Shown one piece after another: positions 1-8,524 of a stretch of DNA of 64,000 nucleotides. This DNA comes from JAABQG01 sp963726365. GTDB lineage: Bacteria > Pseudomonadota > Gammaproteobacteria > Burkholderiales > Burkholderiaceae_C. Numbering within the stretch: position 1 is the stretch's first letter; every line of letters starts with the position of its first letter. A model generated the notes under the pieces. The model was given only the letters and a program-made list of their open reading frames with translations, had not been told where the DNA came from and ran no database searches. Location: NCBI GenBank assembly GCA_963726365.1, contig CAVSCI010000005.1, positions 86,929-150,928 of the forward strand, given 5' to 3'. A program made the translations under genes and the position numbers.

Positions 1-1
1 A

Positions 2-385
2 AAAGCCTTGTCCACCGGATACGACATCGAAATCATCGAGGCGCACCATCGCCACAAGGTGGATGCGCCGTCCGGCACCGCGCTGAAGATGGGCGAGGTG
101 ATTGCCGACGCACTCGGGCGCGACCTGAAGGACTGCGCCGTATACGCCCGCGAAGGCGTGACCGGCGAGCGTGAGCCCTCGTCGATCGGCTTTGCCACTA
201 TCCGCGGGGGCGACATCGTGGGCGACCATACCGTTCTCTTTGCCGGCATTGGCGAGCGCATCGAGATAACCCACAAATCGTCGAGCCGCTCGACCTACGC
301 GCAGGGTAGCTTGCGCGCCGTGCGTTTCCTGGCCGGGCGCAAGAACGGTCAGTTCGACATGGCCGACGTCCTGGGACTGAAATGA
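2..385 (+). CDS. dapB: 4-hydroxy-tetrahydrodipicolinate reductase, 3' part
   Basis: C-terminal half of the NAD(P)H-dependent reductase of the diaminopimelate/lysine pathway; the reading frame is open at the window edge, so the N-terminal Rossmann domain lies upstream. The family signature EAHHRHKVDAPSGTA is present, carrying the catalytic His-His and the substrate-binding Lys and Ser-Gly-Thr. The end (ADVLGLK) is typical of the family. The stop codon overlaps the next start as ATGA, so it is translationally coupled to the proton-channel gene. Identification is secure; only completeness is missing. Confidence 0.97.
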   Translation, partial: KALSTGYDIEIIEAHHRHKVDAPSGTALKMGEVIADALGRDLKDCAVYAREGVTGEREPSSIGFATIRGGDIVGDHTVLFAGIGERIEITHKSSSRSTYAQGSLRAVRFLAGRKNGQFDMADVLGLK

Positions 386-1110
386 GCTTCTTTCAGTTGC
401 TGGCCGAGGGTGACGCGATCAGCCGGGTCGTGGTATTGCTGTTGCTGGCGATGTCGGTGGCGAGCTGGGTGATCATTCTCTGGAAAGTCTGGCTTCTGCC
501 ACGTGCCGGAGGCGGCGTGGCACGCAGCGTGGCGGCGTTCTGGCAGGCGCCTTCGCTGGATGACGCCCGGCAGAAAGTGGCCACCTTTGACCGTGAAAAC
601 CTGGTCCTTCCGCTGATCACGTCAACCCAGCCCGACGCGCCAGGTACGCTGGCGGCAACTGGCGACCGGGCGCAACAGCTGACGCGGGTGCTACGGGATG
701 CTCTCCACGCGGCAGTGAACAAACTCCAATTCGGGCAGGTTTTACTCGCCACGGTCGGCTCCACCGCACCGTTCGTCGGACTGCTCGGGACGGTCTGGGG
801 CATCTACCATGCCCTCACGGGCATTGCCAGCGCTGGGCAGATCACGATCGACAAGGTTTCCGGGCCGGTGGGTGAGGCCCTGATCATGACGGCTGCGGGT
901 CTCGCCGTGGCGATTCCTGCGGTGCTCGCCTACAACGTCTTTGGTCGGCAGATTGGTCGAATCGAAGCCGAACTTGAAGGCTTCGCACGCGATCTGCGCG
1001 AACTTCTGGCCAATCATTCCGGCTTGAGCGACGTACGGCCGCCCGATGGCGCCAAGGCCCCTTCGGGGGGCAGCGCAGAACACTCAGTGTCAAGCGTGGG
1101 GAGTCGTTGA
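382..1110 (+). CDS. exbB: MotA/TolQ/ExbB family proton channel protein
   Basis: Inner-membrane proton channel subunit of 242 residues that would energise outer-membrane transport together with the next gene. A first membrane helix lies at about residues 13-36 and two more at about 120-145 and 165-190, with the family stretch VGSTAPFVGLLGTVWGIYHA and a GEALIMTAAGLAVAIPAVLAYN segment. The start overlaps the dapB stop by four bases and the ExbD gene follows after three bases. No tonB or tolA is adjacent, so whether it serves TonB or Tol is not decided by context; ExbB is the usual name for this arrangement in Burkholderiales. Confidence 0.9.
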   Translation: MSFFQLLAEGDAISRVVVLLLLAMSVASWVIILWKVWLLPRAGGGVARSVAAFWQAPSLDDARQKVATFDRENLVLPLITSTQPDAPGTLAATGDRAQQLTRVLRDALHAAVNKLQFGQVLLATVGSTAPFVGLLGTVWGIYHALTGIASAGQITIDKVSGPVGEALIMTAAGLAVAIPAVLAYNVFGRQIGRIEAELEGFARDLRELLANHSGLSDVRPPDGAKAPSGGSAEHSVSSVGSR

Positions 1111-1113
1111 CTC

Positions 1114-1548
1114 ATGGCATTTGGCCGTCTTGAACGTAGCGAGGGACCACGGCCCTTCAGTGACATCAACGTGACGCCGCTGGTGGACGTGATGCTGGTG
1201 CTGGTGGTGATCTTCATCATCACGGCGCCGTTGATGGCCAGCTCCATCAAGCTGGATCTGCCCAGGGCCGAAGCGGCCAAGCCCAACGACACGCCGAAGT
1301 TTGTCACCCTGGTGGTCGACAAGTCGGGGCAGATCTTTCTCGATGACAAGCCCGCGACGCTGGCAGAGCTCACCCAAGGCCTGGCGCAGGCGGCCGCCCT
1401 GAACCCGGAAACCGAGATCCAGCTTCGCGCTGACGAAGGCGTTGCCTACGGCCGCGTCGTCGAAGTGATTGGTCTGGCGCAAAAGGCCGGCTTGTCCCGC
1501 ATCGGCTTTGTGACCGATCCAGCCAAACCGGCTTCGCCGAACCAATAA
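1114..1548 (+). CDS. exbD: ExbD/TolR family biopolymer transport protein
   Basis: Partner of the preceding proton channel, 144 residues. After a short cytoplasmic N-terminus comes the family hallmark SDINVTPLVDVMLVLVVIFI, with the proton-carrying Asp at the start of the single membrane helix (about residues 24-45), followed by a periplasmic domain ending VIGLAQKAGLSRIGFVT. It starts three bases after the exbB stop, so the two are co-expressed. ExbD versus TolR cannot be separated by sequence alone here. Confidence 0.92.
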   Translation: MAFGRLERSEGPRPFSDINVTPLVDVMLVLVVIFIITAPLMASSIKLDLPRAEAAKPNDTPKFVTLVVDKSGQIFLDDKPATLAELTQGLAQAAALNPETEIQLRADEGVAYGRVVEVIGLAQKAGLSRIGFVTDPAKPASPNQ

Positions 1549-1642
1549 GCGAGGCACCAGGCCTGGAAAGCACTGCAAGCGCCTAAAATCGTTGCCAGTA
1601 GCCACCACAACGCCGCCCGCGGGGCGGCTCACGACTTTTCCC

Positions 1643-4321
1643 ATGCAAGACAAGTACAACCACATCGAGGTGGAACACGCCGCGCACCGCCACTGGACAG
1701 CCGGCGATGCCTACCGCGTGACCGAGGACGCCAGCAAGAAGAAGTTCTACGCCTGCTCCATGCTGCCCTACCCCAGTGGCAAGCTGCACATGGGCCATGT
1801 GCGCAACTACACCATCAACGACATGCTAACGCGCTACCTGCGCATGAATGGCTACAACGTGCTGATGCCCATGGGTTGGGACGCCTTCGGCCTGCCGGCG
1901 GAGAACGCCGCGCTGAAAAACGGCGTTCCGCCCGCGAAATGGACCTACGAGAACATCGCCTACATGAAGCAGCAGATGCAGGCGATGGGCCTGGCCATCG
2001 ACTGGAGCCGGGAGGTGGCCACTTGCGACCCCAGCTACTACAAGTGGAACCAGTGGCTGTTCCTGAAGATGCTGGAGAAGGGCATTGCCTACCGCAAGAC
2101 CCAGGTCGTCAACTGGGACCCGGTGGACCAGACCGTGCTGGCCAACGAGCAGGTGATTGACGGCAAGGGCTGGCGCACCGGTGCGCAGGTGGAAAAGCGC
2201 GAGATCCCCGGCTACTACCTCAAGATCACCGATTACGCCGAAGAGCTTCTGGAGCATGTCAGGACCGGCCTGCCCGGCTGGCCCGAGCGTGTCAAGCTGA
2301 TGCAGGAGAACTGGATCGGCAAGTCCGAAGGGGTGCGCTTTGCCTTCACCCATCAAATCAAGGACAGCCAGGGCAAGTTGATCGGTGACGGTCGCATGTA
2401 TGTCTTCACGACGCGCGCAGACACCATCATGGGCGTGACGTTCTGCGCGGTGGCGCCGGAGCATCCGCTGGCGCAGCACGCGGCCGGCACCCAACCTGCA
2501 CTCGCTGCCTTCATCGATGAATGCAAGTCAGGCGGCACGACCGAGGCCGAGCTCGCCACGCAGGAAAAGAAGGGCATGGCCACCGGCCTGCAGGTGACGC
2601 ATCCGCTGACCGGCAAGCCGATCGATGTCTGGGTCGGCAACTACGTGCTGATGAGTTACGGCGACGGCGCGGTGATGGGCGTGCCGGCGCACGACGAGCG
2701 TGACTTTGCCTTTGCCCTGAAGTACGACCTGCGCATTGTGCAGGTGGTGCACGTGGACGGCCTGCATTACGACTACCACCACTGGAACGACTGGTACGCT
2801 GACAAGCAGCGCGGCATCACCATCAATTCCGACGTCTTCAGCGGCATGTCCTACAGCGAAGCCGTCCATGCCGTGGCGCACGCGCTCGCGCGGGATGGAC
2901 TGGGTGAGAAGAAGACCACCTGGCGTCTGCGCGACTGGGGCGTGAGCCGCCAGCGCTACTGGGGCACGCCGATCCCGATCATCCACTGCGACGAACACGG
3001 CGCAGTGCCGGTGCCGGAAAAAGACTTGCCCGTGGTGCTGCCGCAGGATTGCATCCCGGATGGGTCCGGCAACCCGCTGAATCACCATCATGGATTCCAC
3101 GCCGGCGTGACCTGCCCTGTCTGCGGCAAATCCGCAAGGCGCGAGACCGACACCATGGACACTTTCGTGGACAGTTCGTGGTATTTCATGCGCTACTGCG
3201 ACCCCACGAACGACCAGGCCATGGTGGCCGAAGGCGCCGGCTACTGGATGCCGATGGACCAGTACATCGGCGGCATCGAGCACGCCATCCTGCACCTGCT
3301 TTACGCGCGCTTCTGGACCAAGGTCATGAGAGACCTGGGGCTTGTGAAGGTGGACGAGCCGTTCACGAAATTGCTGACCCAGGGCATGGTGCTGAACCAC
3401 ATCTATTCGCGCAAGAGCGACAAGGGTGGCATCGAGTACTTCTGGCCTGGCGAGGTGGAAGACATCCATGACGACAGCGGCAAGGTCATCGGTGCGAAGC
3501 TGAAGGCCGACAAGGGCGACCTGCCCGCCGGCACGCCGATCACCTACGAGGGTGTGGGCACCATGAGCAAGTCCAAGAACAACGGCGTGGATCCGCAAGA
3601 CCTGATCGAGAAGTACGGCGCTGATACCGCACGCCTGTACACCATGTTCACCGCGCCACCCGAAGCCACGCTGGAGTGGAACGACGCAGCGGTGGAGGGC
3701 AGCTACCGCTTCCTGCGCCGGGTGTGGAACCATGGCGTCAAGCTGAATGCTACAGAAAGCATAGCTGACTATGCAAATTCGACGCTGGGGAAAGGTCAGA
3801 AAAATATTGAATTTGGCAAAAATGCCAAGACCTTGCGCCTGGAAATACATACCGTCCTCAAGCAGGTGGACTACGACTACCAGCGCATGCAGTACAACAC
3901 CGTGGTTTCCGGTGCGATGAAGATGATCAACGCGCTGGAAGACTTCAGGTCCGATGGCACTGAGGGTGACCGCGTCGCAGCAGCCGAGGCGTTTGGCATC
4001 CTGCTGCGCTGCCTGTACCCGGCCACGCCGCACATCTCGCATGCGCTCTGGCTGGCGCTGGGCTACTCTGTTTTGCTGGGTGAACTGCTCGACGCGCCCT
4101 GGCCCAAGGTGGACGACGCCGCCTTGCAGCAGGACGAGATTGAACTCATGCTGCAGGTCAATGGAAAGCTCCGTGGCGCGATCCTGGTGCCAGCAACGGC
4201 TTCGAAAGAGCAGATCGAGGTGATCGCGCTGGCCAGTGAAGCCTTTGTGAGCCAGGCAAAAGGTGCGGCGATCAAGCGCGTCATCCTGGTGCCAGGGCGC
4301 CTGGTCAATGTGGTGATCTGA
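1643..4321 (+). CDS. leuS: leucyl-tRNA synthetase
   Basis: Class I aminoacyl-tRNA synthetase of about 892 residues. The HIGH-type motif is in PYPSGKLHMGHVRNYTIND, the CP1 editing domain follows, and the KMSKS motif appears as GTMSKSKNNGVDP near residue 645. The ATG at 1643 (MQDKYNHIEVE) is preferred over an in-frame start 51 bases upstream because it matches the family N-terminus. An odd AT-rich segment at residues about 702-727 (NATESIADYANSTLGKGQK) sits just after the KMSKS region; its DNA matches the intergenic repeat found elsewhere in the window (3748-3822), so it looks like an in-frame repeat insertion. lptE begins one base after the stop. Confidence 0.97.
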   Translation: MQDKYNHIEVEHAAHRHWTAGDAYRVTEDASKKKFYACSMLPYPSGKLHMGHVRNYTINDMLTRYLRMNGYNVLMPMGWDAFGLPAENAALKNGVPPAKWTYENIAYMKQQMQAMGLAIDWSREVATCDPSYYKWNQWLFLKMLEKGIAYRKTQVVNWDPVDQTVLANEQVIDGKGWRTGAQVEKREIPGYYLKITDYAEELLEHVRTGLPGWPERVKLMQENWIGKSEGVRFAFTHQIKDSQGKLIGDGRMYVFTTRADTIMGVTFCAVAPEHPLAQHAAGTQPALAAFIDECKSGGTTEAELATQEKKGMATGLQVTHPLTGKPIDVWVGNYVLMSYGDGAVMGVPAHDERDFAFALKYDLRIVQVVHVDGLHYDYHHWNDWYADKQRGITINSDVFSGMSYSEAVHAVAHALARDGLGEKKTTWRLRDWGVSRQRYWGTPIPIIHCDEHGAVPVPEKDLPVVLPQDCIPDGSGNPLNHHHGFHAGVTCPVCGKSARRETDTMDTFVDSSWYFMRYCDPTNDQAMVAEGAGYWMPMDQYIGGIEHAILHLLYARFWTKVMRDLGLVKVDEPFTKLLTQGMVLNHIYSRKSDKGGIEYFWPGEVEDIHDDSGKVIGAKLKADKGDLPAGTPITYEGVGTMSKSKNNGVDPQDLIEKYGADTARLYTMFTAPPEATLEWNDAAVEGSYRFLRRVWNHGVKLNATESIADYANSTLGKGQKNIEFGKNAKTLRLEIHTVLKQVDYDYQRMQYNTVVSGAMKMINALEDFRSDGTEGDRVAAAEAFGILLRCLYPATPHISHALWLALGYSVLLGELLDAPWPKVDDAALQQDEIELMLQVNGKLRGAILVPATASKEQIEVIALASEAFVSQAKGAAIKRVILVPGRLVNVVI
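3748..3822 (+). repeat. dispersed AT-rich repeat, copy 1, inside leuS
   Basis: AT-rich island in GC-rich leuS with the same order of blocks as the intergenic copies: ATAGCTG near the left end, the core GACGCTGGGGAAAGGTCA, then an A/T-rich right end. It adds codons without breaking the frame. Assignment rests on visual alignment with the copies at 12857, 22801, 27379, 30547, 37344, 47130 and 61129. Confidence 0.7.
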
Positions 4322-4322
4322 C

Positions 4323-4907
4323 ATGACGCCAAACACACTCTGTGAAACAGGTTCTGGAGATGGCGTCGCACCGCAGAAGGTTCCACCAACTCGCGCCGAA
4401 GTTCTGTCGCGGCGTCGTCGCCTGCTCCTGTTCGCGTTTTCGACGCTGAGCCTTTCGGCCTGTGGCTTCAAGCTGCGGCAGGCGCCAAATTTCGCCTTTC
4501 GGAGCATCTACATCGATGCCTCTGGCGGGCTGCCACTTGCAAATGAACTCCGCCAGAAGATTGCCTCCGCAGAAAACGTGCAGGTGTTGACGGAGCCCGC
4601 GCAACTGGCCAGCGCGGAGGTGATACTGGACATACTCTCCAATCTGAGGGATGAGGTCGTCGTGGCACAGAACTCTTCAGGGCAGGTGCAGGAGTTCACT
4701 TTGCGCCTGCGGATCAAGTTCCGGCTGCGCACCCAGCAGGGCAAGGACCTGATTCCCGAGACCGAACTCCTCCAGCAGCGCGACGTCAGCTACAACGAAA
4801 CGGCGGCCCTGGCCAAGGAAGCAGAAAAGGCTCTGTTGTTCCGCGGAATGCAGTCTGACCTTGTGCAGCAAATCATGTTGCGACTGGGCGCAGTGCGCGA
4901 ACTCTAG
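4323..4907 (+). CDS. lptE: LPS-assembly lipoprotein LptE
   Basis: Outer-membrane lipoprotein that plugs the LptD barrel and takes part in lipopolysaccharide insertion. A basic stretch (SRRRR) and hydrophobic core lead to a lipobox at LSAC, with the lipidated Cys at residue 47, followed by the family start GFKLRQAPNFAFRSIYI. At 194 residues it has LptE length with a rather long N-terminus before the signal sequence. It sits between leuS and holA, the order usual in proteobacteria, and is one base from leuS. Confidence 0.93.
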   Translation: MTPNTLCETGSGDGVAPQKVPPTRAEVLSRRRRLLLFAFSTLSLSACGFKLRQAPNFAFRSIYIDASGGLPLANELRQKIASAENVQVLTEPAQLASAEVILDILSNLRDEVVVAQNSSGQVQEFTLRLRIKFRLRTQQGKDLIPETELLQQRDVSYNETAALAKEAEKALLFRGMQSDLVQQIMLRLGAVREL

Positions 4908-4930
4908 CCCCGCAAAGGCATCGGTTTCAT

Positions 4931-6034
4931 ATGCAACTTGTTGCGACCCAACTCGCGAACCATCTGGCCAAGGGCTTGCGATCGCTCTACACCGTGCACG
5001 GCGATGAGCCATTGCTGGCTCAGGAGGCAGCAGACGCCATCCGCACCGCCGCACGGGCCATGGGTTTTTCCGAACGCAGCTCGCACACGGTGGCTGGCGC
5101 CCATTTCGACTGGAGCGAGGTGCTGGCTGCCGGCGGATCACTGAGCCTTTTCGCAGACCGGCAGATCGTCGAGATCCGTATCCCCTCCGGCAAGCCGGGC
5201 AAGGACGGCAGCGTCGCCATCCAGCAGCTGGCTGAGCGTGCCCCTGGCAGCGACAGTACGCTGACACTGGTCATGCTGCCCCGACTGGACAAAGCGACCC
5301 GGGCCGGCGCCTGGTTCATGGCGCTGGAAAATGCCGGCGTGACGATCCAGGTCGATCCCGTGGAGCGCGCTGCCTTGCCCCAGTGGATCGCGCAGCGCCT
5401 GCAGCGTCAGGGACAGCGCGTGACCGCCGGAGAAGAAGGTCAGCGCACCCTGCAGTTCTTTGCCGACCGCGTGGAGGGCAACCTGCTTGCCGCGCACCAG
5501 GAAATCCAGAAACTCGCGCTGCTGTTTCCCGAAGGCGAGCTGGGGTTCGATCAGGTGGAGAGCGCCGTGCTCAACGTCGCGCGCTACGACGTATTCAAGC
5601 TGTCTGAGGCGGTGCTGGGCGGCCAGCCGGCGCGCGTGCAGCGCATGCTGGACGGCCTGCGGGCAGAAGGTGAGGCCGAGGTGCTGGTGCACTACACCCT
5701 GGCCGAGGAGATCCGTGCACTCAAGCGCGTGAAAGACGCCATGAATGCAGGCCGCCCTCTGCCCATGGCCCTGCGCGAGCAGCGGATCTGGGGCTTGAAG
5801 GAAAAACTCTTTGAGCGGGTGCTTCCACGCCTGACGGATGCGGACCTGTCCGACATGCTGCAGGCCGCGCACCAGGTCGACGGCATCGTCAAGGGCCTCA
5901 AGCAAGCCGACTGGCCGGTCAGCGGCTGGCAGGCCTTGCACCGACTGGCCATGATGCTCTGTCGGGCGTGCATGGCACCGCCCGCTGCCCGCACTGGCGG
6001 CCCTGGAGCCACCGCTGCAAGCCCGGTTTACTGA
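4931..6034 (+). CDS. holA: DNA polymerase III subunit delta
   Basis: Clamp-loader delta subunit, 367 residues, which opens the beta clamp during loading. The N-terminus (MQLVATQLANHLAKGLRSLYTVHGDEPLLAQEAADAIR) carries the family Y-x-V-x-G-D-E-P-L-L motif of the AAA-like domain, and the C-terminal collar helical region contains LHRLAMMLCR. It follows lptE after 23 bases, the conserved lptE-holA order. Confidence 0.95.
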   Translation: MQLVATQLANHLAKGLRSLYTVHGDEPLLAQEAADAIRTAARAMGFSERSSHTVAGAHFDWSEVLAAGGSLSLFADRQIVEIRIPSGKPGKDGSVAIQQLAERAPGSDSTLTLVMLPRLDKATRAGAWFMALENAGVTIQVDPVERAALPQWIAQRLQRQGQRVTAGEEGQRTLQFFADRVEGNLLAAHQEIQKLALLFPEGELGFDQVESAVLNVARYDVFKLSEAVLGGQPARVQRMLDGLRAEGEAEVLVHYTLAEEIRALKRVKDAMNAGRPLPMALREQRIWGLKEKLFERVLPRLTDADLSDMLQAAHQVDGIVKGLKQADWPVSGWQALHRLAMMLCRACMAPPAARTGGPGATAASPVY

Positions 6035-6053
6035 TTCCACCGACAATAGAACA

Positions 6054-7334
6054 ATGAATGCGCTGAACATTGCCGACACCCTTCAGACCATCGGTTTACA
6101 GGCGAAAACGGCCTCCGCCCTGATGGCGAAGGCGCCGACGGCGGTCAAGAACTCAGCCCTAAAAAGGCTGGCTGCGCTGTTGCGCGCCAATGTGCAGGCC
6201 CTGCAGGTCGACAACGCCCGCGACTTGGAGCGCGCCGTGGCTGCCGGCCTGGACGCGCCGATGGTGGACCGGCTCAAGCTCACGCCCAAGGTGCTTGAAA
6301 CTTGTGCCGAAGGCTGCGAACAGCTGGCCGGCATGCCGGACGTGATAGGCGAGATCATCGGCATGAAGCAACAGCCCAGCGGCATTCGTGTGGGCCAGAT
6401 GCGGGTGCCAATTGGCGTATTTGGCATGATTTTTGAAAGCCGCCCGAACGTGACGATCGAGGCCGCGAGCCTGTCGATCAAGAGCGGCAATGCCTGCATC
6501 CTGCGCGGTGGCTCCGAAGCCATCGAGTCGAACAAGGCGCTTGCCAGGCTGGTACAGCAGGCTTTGGTGGAGTCCGGCCTTCCCGCCGATGCCGTGCAAC
6601 TCGTCCAAACCACCGACCGTGAGGCCGTGGGTCACCTGATCACGATGCCGCAGTATGTGGACGTGATCATCCCGCGCGGCGGCAAGGGGCTGATCGAGCG
6701 CATCAGCCGGGATGCAAAAGTGCCGGTCATCAAGCACCTCGACGGCAACTGCCACACCTATGTCGACGATCCCTGCGACATCGACATGGCCGTTAAAGTG
6801 GCCGACAACGCCAAGACCCAGAAGTACAGCCCCTGCAACGCCAGCGAAGGCCTTCTGGTGGCGCGGGGTGTCGCCGCGGAATTCCTGGCGCGGATCGGTG
6901 CGATTTATGCAGCCAAGGGCGTGGAAATGCGCGGCTGCCCCGAAACATTGGCGCTGCTGGCCACCGTACCCGGTGCCCGTGTCAATGCGGCCACCGAGCA
7001 GGACTGGTTCGAGGAGTACCTGGCGCCCATCATCAGCATCAAGGTCGTGAGCGGCGTGGACGAGGCTATTTCCCACATCAACCACTACAGCAGCCACCAC
7101 ACCGACGCCATCATGACGCGCGATCACATGCACGCCCAGCAGTTCCTGCGCGAGGTCGATTCGGCGAGCGTCATGGTCAATACCAGCACGCGCTTTGCCG
7201 ATGGCTTCGAGTTTGGCCTGGGGGCTGAAATCGGCATCAGCACCGACAAGTTCCATGCGCGAGGGCCGGTGGGCATCGAGGGGCTGACCTCGCTCAAATA
7301 TGTGGTTCTGGGCAACGGGGAGGTGCGTGGCTGA
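6054..7334 (+). CDS. proA: gamma-glutamyl phosphate reductase
   Basis: Second enzyme of proline synthesis, reducing gamma-glutamyl phosphate to glutamate semialdehyde with NADPH. It is 426 residues and of aldehyde-dehydrogenase fold. Recognisable are the nucleotide-binding part GVFGMIFESRPNVTIEAASL, the catalytic Cys region KTQKYSPCNASEGLLV and the C-terminal FGLGAEIGISTDKFHARGPVG. The next gene begins inside its last codons. Confidence 0.97.
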   Translation: MNALNIADTLQTIGLQAKTASALMAKAPTAVKNSALKRLAALLRANVQALQVDNARDLERAVAAGLDAPMVDRLKLTPKVLETCAEGCEQLAGMPDVIGEIIGMKQQPSGIRVGQMRVPIGVFGMIFESRPNVTIEAASLSIKSGNACILRGGSEAIESNKALARLVQQALVESGLPADAVQLVQTTDREAVGHLITMPQYVDVIIPRGGKGLIERISRDAKVPVIKHLDGNCHTYVDDPCDIDMAVKVADNAKTQKYSPCNASEGLLVARGVAAEFLARIGAIYAAKGVEMRGCPETLALLATVPGARVNAATEQDWFEEYLAPIISIKVVSGVDEAISHINHYSSHHTDAIMTRDHMHAQQFLREVDSASVMVNTSTRFADGFEFGLGAEIGISTDKFHARGPVGIEGLTSLKYVVLGNGEVRG

Positions 7335-8400
7335 CAGTCTGCGCCCCGGCGGCGACTGGCCGGACGCCGCCTGGCGCGACTGCGGGGCGACACTGCTGGC
7401 CACCGATGCACAGGGTCACCTGATCCTGACAGACGACTTCCTGCGTTTCCTTCTGGGTCGGCCAGAGCTTGCGCCCGTCCCCGAGTCTTGCGCCGCCGAA
7501 CTGGCCTTGCACGGTCAGCTGCTGGTCACCCCCCGCGCTACTGTGACAACCGGTGACCTGACGGCGATTCAGGACCGCGACGCCGCGGAAAACTACACCG
7601 TGTGGCTGCGATGGCGAGACCGCTTGCTGGCAGCGCCCACTCTGGAGGCCAGCTACCTGGCCCTGTTCCAGGGGGAGGGCGTGGATGTGCCGCCGATTCT
7701 GGTGCAGCAACTCACGCAGGTCCTGCTGCGCCATGTCTTGTCGGGAAGAGCGACGATGGAATCGGGAGACAGCGCTCTGGCGATGCAGGCGCGAGCCGCC
7801 GAAATGCTGTTTCGCACCCAGAAGATTTCGGTGCTCGACGATGGCGCCGTGATGGCGGCCGATGACGAAACCGTGGAGCGCCACGCGCTGTCTGCCGGTT
7901 TCGGCACCGTGGGCGAGTTATTGAAACAGGGCGGCGTTCCACTGCGAAGCGTCGACCTGGACGTGCTTGGCGCCGAAAATGCAGAGGCCTACTGGCCGCG
8001 CAGCGGGCATTTTGACTGGGTCGTCAGCCTGAACCGGGGCCAGCCAGCCATGAACGCCTTGTGCAGGGTGCTGGAGCGCTGGATTGCCCATTTCCTGCGC
8101 GTTGAAGTCAAGGTCCAGACCGATCGGGAAATCGTCGACGAGCACTGGGTCTGGCACGCAGGGCTGGATGCCCAGGCCAGCAACATCCTCAATGACCTGT
8201 ACACCGGTGCCGAAGTCGGTGAAGACCGGATGCGCCGCCTGCTGTGCCTGTTTCGACTGGACTTCGTCAACCCGGGCGATATGCTGGCCGAGGTGGCCGG
8301 GCGGCCGGTGTATCTGGCGATGGCCATGGATGAGCACAACCGGCTCAAACTCAAGCCCCAGAATCTGCTGCTGAATTTGCCCCTGGCGCGCCGCTCGTAG
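7327..8400 (+). CDS. DUF6352 family protein
   Basis: Conserved protein of unknown function, 357 residues from the GTG at 7327. This start is chosen because GGGGAGG lies just upstream and the resulting MADSLRPGGDW N-terminus overlaps the proA stop by eight bases; the frame itself is open from 7300. It is soluble-looking, rich in Trp and Asp/Glu, with no signal peptide or membrane helix. Notable segments are GDLTAIQDRDAAENYTVWL and DEHWVWHAGLDAQASNILN. Position after proA and before gshA is all that context offers. Confidence 0.8.
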   Translation: MADSLRPGGDWPDAAWRDCGATLLATDAQGHLILTDDFLRFLLGRPELAPVPESCAAELALHGQLLVTPRATVTTGDLTAIQDRDAAENYTVWLRWRDRLLAAPTLEASYLALFQGEGVDVPPILVQQLTQVLLRHVLSGRATMESGDSALAMQARAAEMLFRTQKISVLDDGAVMAADDETVERHALSAGFGTVGELLKQGGVPLRSVDLDVLGAENAEAYWPRSGHFDWVVSLNRGQPAMNALCRVLERWIAHFLRVEVKVQTDREIVDEHWVWHAGLDAQASNILNDLYTGAEVGEDRMRRLLCLFRLDFVNPGDMLAEVAGRPVYLAMAMDEHNRLKLKPQNLLLNLPLARRS

Positions 8401-8524
8401 CAATCGCTCCCGCGCCGCCAACCGGCGCCGTTCAGACAGGGGCGGCGTCCCGGAGCACCTTGAATGGGGCAATATCATCCCCAAGTCCTAAAATCCTGAT
8501 CACAACTTCCAAAAAGAGGGCCGC

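Noticed and set aside
2528..4507. 659-codon open frame antisense to leuS
   Set aside because: Same GC-driven shadow effect; no start context or protein-like features.
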